Positions 51,496 to 59,022 of a stretch of 64,000 bases of DNA are shown here, in pieces. This stretch comes from Streptomyces sp. NBC_00569 (GTDB taxonomy: Bacteria; Actinomycetota; Actinomycetes; Streptomycetales; Streptomycetaceae): positions 7,300,001 through 7,364,000 of the forward strand of contig NZ_CP107783.1 in NCBI RefSeq assembly GCF_036345255.1, read 5' to 3'. The stretch's first letter is position 1; each line of letters begins with the position of its first letter. The notes below the pieces were generated by a model. That model ran no database searches, had not been told where the DNA came from, and was given only the letters and a program-made list of their open reading frames with translations. Made by a program: the position numbers and the translations under genes.

Positions 51496-51528
51496 ACGGC
51501 CCCCTGTGCTCCCGGCACGGGGGGCCGT
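51496..51528 (+). terminator. Terminator of the suf operon
   Basis: ACGGCCCCCTGTGC (51496-51509) pairs with GCACGGGGGGCCGT (51515-51528) with one G-T type pair and a 5-nt loop, 28 bp after the last stop. Confidence 0.8.
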
Positions 51529-51627
51529 GCTGTGTGCTGTTCGCCCCCACGACGCGGGGGCGTACGCCCGTAGTCGGCCCGGGTGCCCGAAGGCTCTCGT
51601 CGACACCCGCCCCGATGAGAGGCCTTC

Positions 51628-52146
51628 ATGCGGCACTCCCTTTCCCCGTTCCGCCGCGGAGCCGTCGCTGTCACGGGCGGAGTGCTCACGCCGGCCCTCG
51701 CGGGACTCAACAGTCCGGAGGGTGCCGCGAGTTACGGGACACCGACGATCGTGCTCTCCGCCGACTACGTCTCAGGGGCGGTCGGCGCCACGGGCGACCC
51801 GGTCGTGACCGTCACCGTCGGCCAGAGCGGTGCCGACGCGTCGGCGCTGACCGTGGCCGCGTCCGCGAGCACCAAGTCGTCCGTCGCCGGCACGGGGAAC
51901 GTCACCGTCACCGGGCCGGGCGCCACCCGGCAGGTGTCCGTCGCCGCGCAGGGCCGGGGCTACACCGACCTCACCCTCAAGGTGACCGGCGTGGACGGCA
52001 GGACCGCCACCAAGACGCTCCACTACGCCGCCTCGACCGCCGTGCAACAGGGCCCCGGCACCCGCTCCTTCACCGGTTCCAGTGACGCGTCCGCCGCGGT
52101 CGACGCGGGCGTCGTCCTCGCCCCGCCCGAGGGCGACGAGTCCTAG
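51628..52146 (+). pseudogene. Truncated secreted protein, N-terminal fragment
   Basis: The frame encodes 172 residues starting MRHSLSPFRRGAVAVTGGVL, a probable signal peptide with an unusually short hydrophobic core, followed by a beta-rich domain: TPTIVLSADYVSGAVGATGD, VVTVTVGQSGADASALTVAA and GRGYTDLTLKVTGVDGRTAT. I remember a larger family of secreted streptomycete proteins with this kind of N-terminal domain followed by ASDASAAVD and a long beta-propeller/esterase-like domain. Here the frame ends soon after SSDASAAVDAG with VVLAPPEGDES and stops 34 bp before the MITE-like element. I therefore think that the gene lost its 3' part. The memory of the family is not firm, and a complete small exported protein is possible. 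ATG 51628 has GAGAGG upstream. Confidence 0.5.
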
Positions 52147-52179
52147 GCGTCCGGAGGGCCAGGGCCTTCGAAGGGCCCC

Positions 52180-52365
52180 AGGGCCTGTCCGGCGGATCTT
52201 GTCGCGGGCGCGGGGTCCGGCACGCCGACCTGCGGCGTTGTCGTCGGTTGCCAACGCTCCGCGTTGTCGCCCTCCTCCGCCTTGCATCTCGACGCGCCAG
52301 ACCCCGCTCACCGGCACAGATCAGCGCGGGCCCCCGAGTGCGACCTGATCCGCCGGACAGACCCT
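52180..52365. mobile_element. MITE-like element with 19-bp terminal inverted repeats
   Basis: The left end AGGGCCTGTCCGGCGGATC (52180-52198) and the right end GATCCGCCGGACAGACCCT (52347-52365) are inverted repeats with 18 of 19 matches; weaker symmetry continues outward to about 52173 and 52373. The element is 186 bp and non-coding. No clear target duplication can be named. Its last bases CTA (52364-52366) provide the stop codon of the minus-strand membrane protein gene. I recall repeats with this kind of CTGTCCGGCGGATC end in streptomycete intergenic regions, but copy number was not checked. Confidence 0.75.
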
Positions 52366-53443
52366 AGGGGTCCGACCGGGACGCGAGCTCCAGGGTGTGG
52401 GCGAGGCCCTCCCTGCGGATGCGCTGGTCGATGTAGAGCAGCGCGGTGACCAGGGGCAGGAACACCGAACTCACCAGCTGAACAAGCAGGTTGACGATCA
52501 TGGACAGGGCCATGATCAGGCCCAGCTTCGGCAGCATCGCCTCGAACACGTCGGACGCGCTCTGACCCGGCCGGTACGCCTGCGGAGTCGTGTCGGGCAT
52601 CGCGATCTGGAGCGGCACCCGCACCGCGAGCGACACCACCATCATGATCACGCCGGCCAGCAGGGAGATGCCGAACGTGCGCCACCAGGCGCCGCGCACC
52701 AGGCGCGCCGAGCGGCGCAGCGCCTGGATCGGCCCGGCCTCCTCGAGCGTGGCGGCCGCCGGACCGAACAGGAACAGGACGTAGATCCACACCACGAGCG
52801 GCACCGTCACGGCCATGAGCAGGAACAGGACGCCGAGCGGGGCGACCGACTGCGTGAGCAGCATGACGAAGACCGACACCAGGAACGCCACGGCCAGGCC
52901 CGCCGGGATCAGCGCGATCAGGCCCATCAGCAGGCCCACGCCGAGCACCGATGGGGTGCGGGACCAGGCGCGCCGCCATACCGCCCCGAAGCGCGCGGGA
53001 CGGCCGAGCACCGCCTCGCGCAGCACCACGGTGCACGCGGACTGGATGAACGCCGTGCCGACCGTGAGCGCCAGCATGCCGACGGCCCACACCACGCCGA
53101 ACGCGGTGAACACCGGCCGCGCGTGGCTCCACTCGAACTCGTCGTGCCGGTCCAGGAGCGCCCGTACGTCGTCGGAGACGGCCGCGTAGGCGAGCGCCAG
53201 CGCGCCCGCCATGAGCGCGGCGAGCACCGCGTACACGATGAGGACGGTGCCGAACAGCGGCTTGGCGTGGCGACGCATCGTGGTGAAGGCGCCGCCGAGT
53301 ATCCGGTCGACGCCGAGCGGGGCGAGCGGGATGACACCCGGCTGCGGCGGGGGCGGCGGCGGGGTCCACGCACCGCCCCAGCCGTAGCCGCCCGGTCCGT
53401 ATCCGGGTCCCTGACCAGGCCCCTGTCCCCACATGTCCGTCAT
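52364..53443 (-). CDS. Polytopic membrane protein with Pro-rich N-terminus
   Basis: The 359-residue product starts MTDMWGQGPGQGPGYGPGG: a Gly/Pro/Tyr-rich cytoplasmic tail of about 40 residues is followed by PGVIPLAPLGVDRILGGAFT and about six or seven membrane segments (for example VLIVYAVLAALMAGALALAY, LLMAVTVPLVVWIYVLFLF, ISLLAGVIMMVVSLAVRVPL). The LGVDRILGGAFTTMRRH and RRSARLVRGAWWRTFGISLL segments are characteristic of actinobacterial membrane proteins related to the glycerophosphoryl diester phosphodiesterase membrane domain; no enzyme domain is present. The last codons (RSDP) and the TAG stop lie at the edge of the MITE-like element, so the original C-terminus may have been altered. ATG 53443 follows GGGAGTGCGGCGAG. 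Function unknown. Confidence 0.8.
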   Translation of the reverse strand: MTDMWGQGPGQGPGYGPGGYGWGGAWTPPPPPPQPGVIPLAPLGVDRILGGAFTTMRRHAKPLFGTVLIVYAVLAALMAGALALAYAAVSDDVRALLDRHDEFEWSHARPVFTAFGVVWAVGMLALTVGTAFIQSACTVVLREAVLGRPARFGAVWRRAWSRTPSVLGVGLLMGLIALIPAGLAVAFLVSVFVMLLTQSVAPLGVLFLLMAVTVPLVVWIYVLFLFGPAAATLEEAGPIQALRRSARLVRGAWWRTFGISLLAGVIMMVVSLAVRVPLQIAMPDTTPQAYRPGQSASDVFEAMLPKLGLIMALSMIVNLLVQLVSSVFLPLVTALLYIDQRIRREGLAHTLELASRSDP

Positions 53444-53518
53444 CTCGCCGCACTCCCGGGAGTAGTCCGTCCCTGTGGCCCCCCACAGTGATCGCGACAC
53501 CATAGCCCGACCGTGCTA

Positions 53519-53554
53519 TGTACGCTCGTACACAACGTTGCGTACACTCGTACA
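53519..53554. promoter_or_regulatory. Nested palindromic operator of the SMR-TetR pair
   Basis: The core GTACACAACGTTGCGTAC (53528-53545) is an 18-bp palindrome with one mismatched pair, and outer arms TGTACG (53519-53524) and CGTACA (53549-53554) are also inverted around the same centre. The last arm ends one base before the SMR start codon, so a bound TetR dimer or pair of dimers would cover the start site. No ribosome binding site fits between the operator and the ATG. Confidence 0.75.
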
Positions 53555-53555
53555 C

Positions 53556-53876
53556 ATGGGATACGTACTGCTCTCCGGCGCCATCGCGGCGGAAGTGGCC
53601 GCCACCACCGCCATGAAGTACAGCGAGGGATTCAGCAGGCTCTGGCCCTCCCTGATCACCGTCTCGGGCTATCTGATCGCGTTCGCGCTGCTCGCCCAGA
53701 CGCTGAAGACCGTGCAGGTCGGGACCGCGTACGCGATCTGGGCCGGCGTCGGCACGGCCGTCATCGCCGGGATAGGCATGCTCTTCCTCGGCGAGGCGAT
53801 GACCGCGGCCCGGCTCGCGGGCATCGCCCTGGTCATCGGCGGCGTGGTGCTGCTCAACATGGGCGGCGCCCACTGA
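53556..53876 (+). CDS. SMR-family multidrug efflux protein
   Basis: The 106-residue product has the four membrane helices of small multidrug resistance proteins: helix 1 GYVLLSGAIAAEVAATTAMK with the essential Glu near residue 13, helix 2 SLITVSGYLIAFALLAQTLK, helix 3 VGTAYAIWAGVGTAVIAGIG with the conserved AYAIWAG signature, and helix 4 AGIALVIGGVVLLNMG. These proteins function as antiparallel dimers that exchange protons for quaternary ammonium and other cationic compounds. ATG 53556 is set by the family start MGYVLLS; the operator ends directly before it, so the mRNA may be leaderless. It is followed by its TetR regulator with a one-base overlap. Confidence 0.93.
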   Translation: MGYVLLSGAIAAEVAATTAMKYSEGFSRLWPSLITVSGYLIAFALLAQTLKTVQVGTAYAIWAGVGTAVIAGIGMLFLGEAMTAARLAGIALVIGGVVLLNMGGAH

Positions 53877-54481
53877 TGGCGCGGCGCTACGACCCCGAAC
53901 GGCGGCAGCGCATCATCGACGCCGCGATCCGCGTGGTGGGCGAGAAGGGCATCGGCGGGCTCAGCCACCGCAGCGTCGCCGCCGAGGCCGATGTGCCGCT
54001 CGGCTCGACGACGTACCACTTCAAGACCCTCGACGAACTGCTGGTCGCCGCGCTGCGCCAGGCCAATGAGGGGTTCGCGAAGGCACTGGCCGGCAGCGCC
54101 GTCTTCGAGGCGCCGCGCGCCCGGCTCGCGGCCGGGCTCGCCGCGGTCCTCGGCGAGTGGCTCGCTGGTGAGCGCTCCGGCGTCGAGCTCGAGTACGAGC
54201 TGTATCTCGCCGCCCTGCGCAGGCCCGCGCTGCGGCCCGTCGCCGCCGAGTGGGGCGAGGGCGTCGCCGAGGAACTCGCGCGTCACACGGACCCGGTCAC
54301 GGCCCGCGCGCTGGTCGCCCTGATGGACGGAATCTGTCTCCAGGTGCTGCTCACGGACGCCGTCTACGAGGAGGAGTACGCGCGCGACATGCTCGCGCGG
54401 GTCATCGACGGCGCCCCCGGCGACGACGCGGCCGGCGCCGCGGCCGGCCCGTCGGGGGAGCGCGGCGCGCCCGGCACCTGA
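53876..54481 (+). CDS. TetR-family regulator of the SMR pump
   Basis: The 201-residue product has the TetR N-terminal HTH (RRQRIIDAAIRVVGEKGIGG, then LSHRSVAAEADVPLGSTTYH with the recognition helix) and an all-helical ligand domain (RARLAAGLAAVLGEWLAGER, LVALMDGICLQVLLTDAVYE), ending in an Ala/Gly-rich tail. It starts with ATG 53876 overlapping the pump stop by one base (TGATG), so pump and repressor are cotranscribed and translationally coupled; this suggests negative autoregulation through the palindrome at 53519-53554. The inducer is likely a cationic drug but cannot be told from sequence. Confidence 0.92.
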   Translation: MARRYDPERRQRIIDAAIRVVGEKGIGGLSHRSVAAEADVPLGSTTYHFKTLDELLVAALRQANEGFAKALAGSAVFEAPRARLAAGLAAVLGEWLAGERSGVELEYELYLAALRRPALRPVAAEWGEGVAEELARHTDPVTARALVALMDGICLQVLLTDAVYEEEYARDMLARVIDGAPGDDAAGAAAGPSGERGAPGT

Positions 54482-54535
54482 GACACCGGCCCCACCGGTT
54501 CGCCCCCGCGGCGCACCTCCGGTTAGGTTTCACCC

Positions 54536-55537
54536 ATGTCTGACTCTCCCGCCAGCACCACCGCTCAGCGCACCACCGGCGCCGTCGCCGCAGGACTCGC
54601 CACGCTCACCGCCGACGGCACCGTCCTCGACACCTGGTTCCCCGCCCCGTCCCTCCAGGACGAGCCCGGCCCGGCCGGCACCGAGCGGCTCTCCGCCGAG
54701 CGCGCCGTCGAACTGCTCGGCGAGGGCGCCGCGAAGGCCATCGGCACCGACGCCCGCCGCGGTGTGGAGACCGTCGCCGTACGCACGGTCATCGCCTCGC
54801 TCGACGACAAGCCGCTCGACGCGCACGACGCCTACCTGCGCCTGCACCTGCTGTCCCACCGGCTGGTCAAGCCGCACGGGCAGAACCTGGACGGCGTCTT
54901 CGGTCTCCTCGCCAACGTCGCCTGGACCTCGCTCGGCCCGGTCGCCGTCGACGACGTCGAGAAGGTCCGCCTCAACGCCCGCGCCGAGGGCCTGCACCTC
55001 GCCGTGACGTCCATCGACAAGTTCCCCCGCATGACGGACTACGTCGCGCCGAAGGGCGTCCGTATCGCCGACGCCGACCGCGTCCGCCTCGGCGCGCACC
55101 TCGCCGAGGGCACCACCGTCATGCACGAGGGCTTCGTCAACTTCAACGCCGGCACGCTCGGCACGTCGATGGTCGAGGGCCGCATCTCCGCCGGTGTCGT
55201 CGTCGGCAACGGCTCCGACATCGGCGGCGGCGCCTCCACCATGGGCACGCTCTCCGGCGGCGGCAACGTCCGCATCACGATCGGCGAGCGCTGCCTCGTC
55301 GGCGCGGAGGCGGGCGTCGGCATCGCCCTCGGCGACGAGTGCGTCGTCGAGGCCGGTCTCTACGTCACCGCCGGTACGCGCATCACGATGCCCGACGGCG
55401 AGATCGTCAAGGCCCGCGACCTGTCCGGCGCCTCGAACATCCTCTTCCGCCGCAACTCGGTCACCGGCGCCGTCGAGGCCCGCCCGAACAACGCGGTGTG
55501 GGGCGGCCTGAACGAGGTTCTGCACAGCCACAACTGA
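54536..55537 (+). CDS. dapD: Tetrahydrodipicolinate N-succinyltransferase
   Basis: The enzyme succinylates tetrahydrodipicolinate in the lysine/diaminopimelate pathway. The 333-residue product has the actinobacterial DapD layout: a Thr/Ala-rich N-terminal domain, the hydrophobic block [20 protein letters not shown] near residue 90, and a left-handed parallel beta-helix with hexapeptide repeats ([20 protein letters not shown] near 182, [20 protein letters not shown] near 205, and [20 protein letters not shown] near 250), ending [23 protein letters not shown] 54536 follows GGTTAGG. It is monocistronic with its own terminator; dapA lies 2 kb away on the other strand, so two steps of the same pathway are near each other but are not cotranscribed. 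Confidence 0.95.
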   Translation: MSDSPASTTAQRTTGAVAAGLATLTADGTVLDTWFPAPSLQDEPGPAGTERLSAERAVELLGEGAAKAIGTDARRGVETVAVRTVIASLDDKPLDAHDAYLRLHLLSHRLVKPHGQNLDGVFGLLANVAWTSLGPVAVDDVEKVRLNARAEGLHLAVTSIDKFPRMTDYVAPKGVRIADADRVRLGAHLAEGTTVMHEGFVNFNAGTLGTSMVEGRISAGVVVGNGSDIGGGASTMGTLSGGGNVRITIGERCLVGAEAGVGIALGDECVVEAGLYVTAGTRITMPDGEIVKARDLSGASNILFRRNSVTGAVEARPNNAVWGGLNEVLHSHN

Positions 55538-55550
55538 CGCACCCTGCACC

Positions 55551-55589
55551 CGAAGTGGCCCGCGCCGGAATCCGGTGCGGGCCACTTCG
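55551..55589 (+). terminator. Terminator after dapD
   Basis: CGAAGTGGCCCGC... (55551-55569) pairs with 55571-55589 over nearly its whole length (one G-T type pair), 13 bp after the dapD stop. Confidence 0.85.
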
Positions 55590-55699
55590 CGTCATGCCTC
55601 GCACAATTTCTCGGGCCCGCAGGCATAGCGAGGGGCCGCCGCGCGCGTCACAAGGAACAGCACGGGGGGCACCAGGGCCGCCCCGACGGGGAAGAGAAG

Positions 55700-56317
55700 G
55701 TGACGATGGATGCCGGCAGAGAAGCACCAGCGGGGCATGCCGGACAGGCGGGGGGTGAGGCAGGCGAGGATCGCTGGGACAGCTTCCGCGAGTTCGTGGC
55801 GAACAGGTCGTCCGCGCTACTGAAGACCGCGGTGCTCCTCAGCGGGGGCGACCGGCACGCCGCCGAGGACCTGCTCCAGAACGCGCTGATCAAGGCCGCC
55901 GGACGCTGGCACCGCATCGACGAACCGGAGGCCTACGTACGGAAGATCCTCTACCGCCAGCAGATCAGCAGATGGCGCCTGAAGTGGCGCGGACGGGAAC
56001 TGGCCGTCGCCGAGCCGCCGGAGAGTCGTACAGGGGTCGACTCTTCCCACGCCGCCGACCTGCGCATCGTGATGCGCACCGCGCTCGCCAGGCTCACCGC
56101 CCGGCAGCGCACCGTACTCGTCCTGCGCTACTTCGAGGATCTGCCCGAGGCGGACGTCGCCCGCCTCCTGGGCTGCTCGGTGGGCACCGTGCGCTCGACC
56201 ACGCACCGCTCGCTCGCCAAGCTGCGCAGCCTCGCGCCCGAACTCGCCGCGCTCGGTCAGGCAGACGCCGAAGAGCTGCCGTCCCGTGACTTCTCGCCCA
56301 TGGAGGTGCGTCCGTGA
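55700..56317 (+). CDS. SigE-family RNA polymerase sigma factor
   Basis: The 205-residue product has an acidic, Gly-rich N-terminus followed by sigma region 2 (DSFREFVANRSSALLKTAVL, then GGDRHAAEDLLQNALIKAAG and the -10 recognition part EAYVRKILYRQQISRWRLKW) and region 4 (LARLTARQRTVLVLRYFEDL, then EADVARLLGCSVGTVRSTTH). This is the short extracytoplasmic-function type called SigE family in actinobacteria. GTG 55700 is taken; ATG 55706 with GAGAAGG 5 nt upstream is equally possible. The stop overlaps the start of a membrane-anchored propeller protein (GTGA), so the pair is an operon and the partner is probably its regulator. Confidence 0.92.
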   Translation: MTMDAGREAPAGHAGQAGGEAGEDRWDSFREFVANRSSALLKTAVLLSGGDRHAAEDLLQNALIKAAGRWHRIDEPEAYVRKILYRQQISRWRLKWRGRELAVAEPPESRTGVDSSHAADLRIVMRTALARLTARQRTVLVLRYFEDLPEADVARLLGCSVGTVRSTTHRSLAKLRSLAPELAALGQADAEELPSRDFSPMEVRP

Positions 56318-57537
56318 ACGTCGATGAACTGCTGCGCGACGCACTGCGCGAACAGGCCGCCGACAGCGCGTCCGTGCCGCCCGGCTTCGCCGACCGGGTG
56401 CTCGCCGTGCGGCACCGCCGCCGGGTCCGCACCATCGCGGGAGCCGCGGTCGCCACGGCGGCGGTCGTCGCCACGGCGGTCGCCGTGCCCGTCCTGCACT
56501 CGGGCGGCCAGGACGTGCGCCCCGCGAGCCGGATGAACCAGAGCGACATCATCGCGCACCCGGACCAGTCGCCGCCGCGGGACCTCATCGCGGCGGGGGA
56601 CTCGGCGCTGGCCGCGTTCTCCACGTACAGGACGGTCAAGCTGCCGGGCCGAGACGCCGAGATGCGGCGTACCTACGGGCTGCTCAACCAGAAGACCGGC
56701 AAGTACGACAGGACCACCCGGTGGTCGTGGGTGGACGTGGCGCCCGGCATGCGGACGGCCGCCGTCCTGGAGAAGCGGCTGCCCGTGGACCGCATCGGCC
56801 TGCTCGACCTGATCACCGGCAAGGTGGAGCGGTGGATCGAGCTCGACAAGGGCGTGGGCGGGGTGGAGTTCTCGCCGGACGGCAGGAAGCTCGTCGCCAC
56901 GACGTACTCCAAGAACCCCGACCACCTCTACTGGTCGCACAAGATGAACGTGAACGGCAAGGACCAGCCGGGACCGCTCGCCAGCCGGACCGGGTTCACC
57001 GTCGTCGACGTCGCCTCCGGCAAGGCGGACTGGCACGAACGGCCTTTCTGGAAGGACGAGATGGGCTGGTCGCCGAACGCGCGCTCCGACCTCCGGTTCA
57101 GCCACGACGGCAGGCTCGTCTACGAGGAGACCCCGATGGCGCCCGGCCGGATCTATTACGACCTGAACGGCCGCAAGGTGGCCACACCCGCCGTGGAGAA
57201 GCACGTGTCGTGGGCGGAGGCGGGGCTCTCGCCGGACGGCAAGCTCATCGGCGGTGAGTTCGCCGGCCAGGGCGACGAGATCGCCTCGGCGATCGTCGAT
57301 CCGCTCAGCGGCAGGATGGTCACGAAGGTGCCGGGACAGCAGCTGCTCGCCTGGGCCGACAACAAGCGGCTCATCGCCTGGGGCTGCGACCCCAAGAAGT
57401 GCCGCGGCAAGGGCGAGTTCCACAACCAGCTGCTCCTGCTCACCATCGGCAGCGACAAGGTCGTCCAGCTCAGCGACTTCCGCAAGGCGTCCGACGACTA
57501 CCCGGGCCGCTGGACACCGCAGTTCACGACGCGTTGA
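56314..57537 (+). CDS. Membrane-anchored WD40/TolB-like propeller protein, partner of the sigma factor
   Basis: The 407-residue product has a short cytoplasmic N-terminus (MNVDELLRDALREQAADSAS; then DRVLAVRHRRRVRT), one membrane segment (IAGAAVATAAVVATAVAVPV near residue 41-60) and an extracytoplasmic beta-propeller with repeated SPDG/SHDG blades (VGGVEFSPDGRKLVATTY, LRFSHDGRLVYEE, AGLSPDGKLIGGEF). The N-terminal helix resembles the start of anti-sigma proteins (xVDELLRDALREQA), so an anti-sigma or sensor role for the adjacent sigma factor is inferred from topology and the four-base overlap. There is no zinc anti-sigma motif (HxxxCxxC). Two Cys (WGCDPKKCRG) near the end could form a disulfide outside the cell. 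Confidence 0.8.
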   Translation: MNVDELLRDALREQAADSASVPPGFADRVLAVRHRRRVRTIAGAAVATAAVVATAVAVPVLHSGGQDVRPASRMNQSDIIAHPDQSPPRDLIAAGDSALAAFSTYRTVKLPGRDAEMRRTYGLLNQKTGKYDRTTRWSWVDVAPGMRTAAVLEKRLPVDRIGLLDLITGKVERWIELDKGVGGVEFSPDGRKLVATTYSKNPDHLYWSHKMNVNGKDQPGPLASRTGFTVVDVASGKADWHERPFWKDEMGWSPNARSDLRFSHDGRLVYEETPMAPGRIYYDLNGRKVATPAVEKHVSWAEAGLSPDGKLIGGEFAGQGDEIASAIVDPLSGRMVTKVPGQQLLAWADNKRLIAWGCDPKKCRGKGEFHNQLLLLTIGSDKVVQLSDFRKASDDYPGRWTPQFTTR

Positions 57538-57542
57538 GGCAG

Positions 57543-57592
57543 GGCGTGTCCTCCGGCCGGGGGTCCGGGGCCGTCCCCCGGGATGACACGCC
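57543..57592. terminator. Nested bidirectional hairpin between the propeller gene and dapA
   Basis: Outer stem GGCGTGTC (57543-57550) with GACACGCC (57585-57592), inner stem CCGGGGG (57557-57563) with CCCCCGG (57575-57581). It fills the whole gap between two convergent stop codons. Confidence 0.75.
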
Positions 57593-57593
57593 A

Positions 57594-58496
57594 CTACACG
57601 CTGACGAGTCTTTCGTACGCGGCTCGCAGCCCGTCGGTCACCTCGTGGCCGGCGGGCCGCAGGGGTGCGCGGACCGGGCCGCCGGGCAGGCCGATCGCGC
57701 CGAGCAGCGCCTTCGCGGTGACCGTGCCCGGAAGGCCTGACGCCATCATCAACTCCACGAGCGGGGCCGCCAGTTGCTGGCGCCGGGCCGCCTCCCCGAT
57801 GTCGCCCGCGTCGTAGCAGTCCAGGACGGCCCGCAGTGCGCGCGGCGCCACGTTCGCGACCGTCGACACGAAGCCCGCCCCGCCCACCGCATACAGCGGG
57901 AGCGCGAACTCCTCGCAGCCCGCGTAGTACGCCAGACCGGTCGCGCCGAGCACCTTCTGCGTGCCGAGCATGTCGTACGCGCAGTCCTTGACGGCCACGA
58001 TCCGGGGGTGGGACGCGAGCCGGATCAGGGTGTCCGGCTCGATGCGCGTGCCGGTGCGGCCCGGGATGTCGTACAGCATCACCGGCAGTCCCGACGCGTC
58101 CGCGATCTCGCGGAAGTGTGCCTCCAGGGCGTCCTGCGGCGGGCGGCTGTAGTACGGGCTGACGACCAGCAGGCCGTCCGCGCCCGCCTTCTCGGCCCCG
58201 GCGGCGAGCTCCACGGTGTGCCGGGTGTCCGCGGTGCCGACGCCCGCGACGACGGGGACCCGCTCCCCGACCGCGTCCTTCACGGCCCGCACGAGCGCGG
58301 CCTTCTCGTCGTCCGACGTCGTGGGGGACTCGCCGGTGGTGCCGGACAGGACGAGGCCCTCGCAGCCCTCGGCGACCAGGTGGGCCGCCAGGCGCTGCGC
58401 GCCGTCCAGGTCGAGGGCGCCGTCGTCGGCGAACGGCGTGACCATGGCGCACAGGGCGCGGCCGAAGGGCGGGTGCGGGGAGTTCGCGAGGCTCAT
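57594..58496 (-). CDS. dapA: 4-Hydroxy-tetrahydrodipicolinate synthase
   Basis: The enzyme condenses pyruvate with aspartate semialdehyde at the start of the lysine branch. The 300-residue product has the DHDPS motifs: ALCAMVTPFADDGALDLDGA near residue 15, GLVLSGTTGESPTTSDDEKA near 48, GADGLLVVSPYYSRPPQDAL near 108 with the catalytic Tyr, GLPVMLYDIPGRTGTRIEPD near 137, and the Schiff-base Lys in RIVAVKDCAYDMLG near 170. The start ATG 58496 (MSLANSPHPPFG) has no clear ribosome binding site; GTG 58532 would add 12 residues. It is possible that it is one of several dapA paralogues, as streptomycetes often have more than one, but the motifs fit a true DHDPS. Confidence 0.9.
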   Translation of the reverse strand: MSLANSPHPPFGRALCAMVTPFADDGALDLDGAQRLAAHLVAEGCEGLVLSGTTGESPTTSDDEKAALVRAVKDAVGERVPVVAGVGTADTRHTVELAAGAEKAGADGLLVVSPYYSRPPQDALEAHFREIADASGLPVMLYDIPGRTGTRIEPDTLIRLASHPRIVAVKDCAYDMLGTQKVLGATGLAYYAGCEEFALPLYAVGGAGFVSTVANVAPRALRAVLDCYDAGDIGEAARRQQLAAPLVELMMASGLPGTVTAKALLGAIGLPGGPVRAPLRPAGHEVTDGLRAAYERLVSV

Positions 58497-58700
58497 AAGC
58501 GCAGTCTCGGCGCCCCGACCGTACAGCTCCACTTAATTCTTCTACGAGATAGTGGCAAGTCTTGCTAAGCAGTTGGGGCGCATGGCCGAGTTCCGACGGG
58601 ATATTGGCCGAGGGGTGACCTTCAGAAAGGGCGCCCGGATTCCGAGTTATCAGGAAGAAGTCGCACGTATGCGTAGACATATAAAACGTATAAGGATCCC

Positions 58701-58976
58701 GTGGTGCGTGACATCGTCCTGGCCCTCGCCGTTCCGCTGCTGATCTGCGCGAGTGGCATCTACGCCGCGTGTGACGGCTGGTGGCGCCGCCGGCACCCCG
58801 CGCCGGGCCCGCACTCCTGCGCCGGGCGCCGCATCGCCGCCGAACGGGCGGTGGCCGACGCGGAGGCGATCGTGGCCGACCGGTACGCGATCCTCGCCGA
58901 GGCGGAGCGCGGCGCAGCGTCGCGCGGCTCTGCGGACAGCAGCAGGGCGGGGCGTTCACTCCCCGCCGGTGAGTGA
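58701..58976 (+). CDS. Small hypothetical protein with N-terminal membrane segment
   Basis: The 91-residue product starts MVRDIVLALAVPLLICASGI, a hydrophobic segment or signal anchor, followed by GWWRRRHPAPGPHSCAGRRI and a helical, Ala/Glu-rich part (AADAEAIVADRYAILAEAER type). I recognise no family. GTG 58701 has AAGG 5 nt upstream (GGATCCCGTG), and the region before it is AT-richer than its surroundings (CATATAAAACGTATAAGG at about 58678), as expected for a promoter. The terminator stem at 58945-58987 overlaps its last codons, which is unusual but possible. Moderately likely to be real; a 63-residue frame at 58552-58743 overlapping it in another frame is less likely. Confidence 0.5.
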   Translation: MVRDIVLALAVPLLICASGIYAACDGWWRRRHPAPGPHSCAGRRIAAERAVADAEAIVADRYAILAEAERGAASRGSADSSRAGRSLPAGE

Positions 58977-58987
58977 ACGCCCCGCCC
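58945..58987. terminator. Bidirectional terminator before the ABC permease gene end
   Basis: GGGCGGGGCGTTCACT (58945-58960) is a perfect complement of 58972-58987, with an 11-nt loop. It overlaps the last codons of the small membrane protein gene and lies 36 bp from the convergent ABC permease stop. Confidence 0.85.
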
Positions 58988-59022
58988 TCGTGCGCGGTGT
59001 CGAAGAGTGATGGTGCCGTCGA

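Noticed and set aside
57594..58496. Other member of the DHDPS superfamily (N-acetylneuraminate lyase or KDG aldolase)
   Set aside because: The Tyr in VVSPYYSRP and the GTTGESPT and VKDCAYD motifs, with GLPVMLYDIPGRTGTRI containing the Arg of true DHDPS enzymes, favour dapA.
58552..58743. 63-residue frame upstream of the small membrane protein
   Set aside because: No ribosome binding site, overlap in another frame with the better-supported frame at 58701, and no hydrophobic or motif signal.
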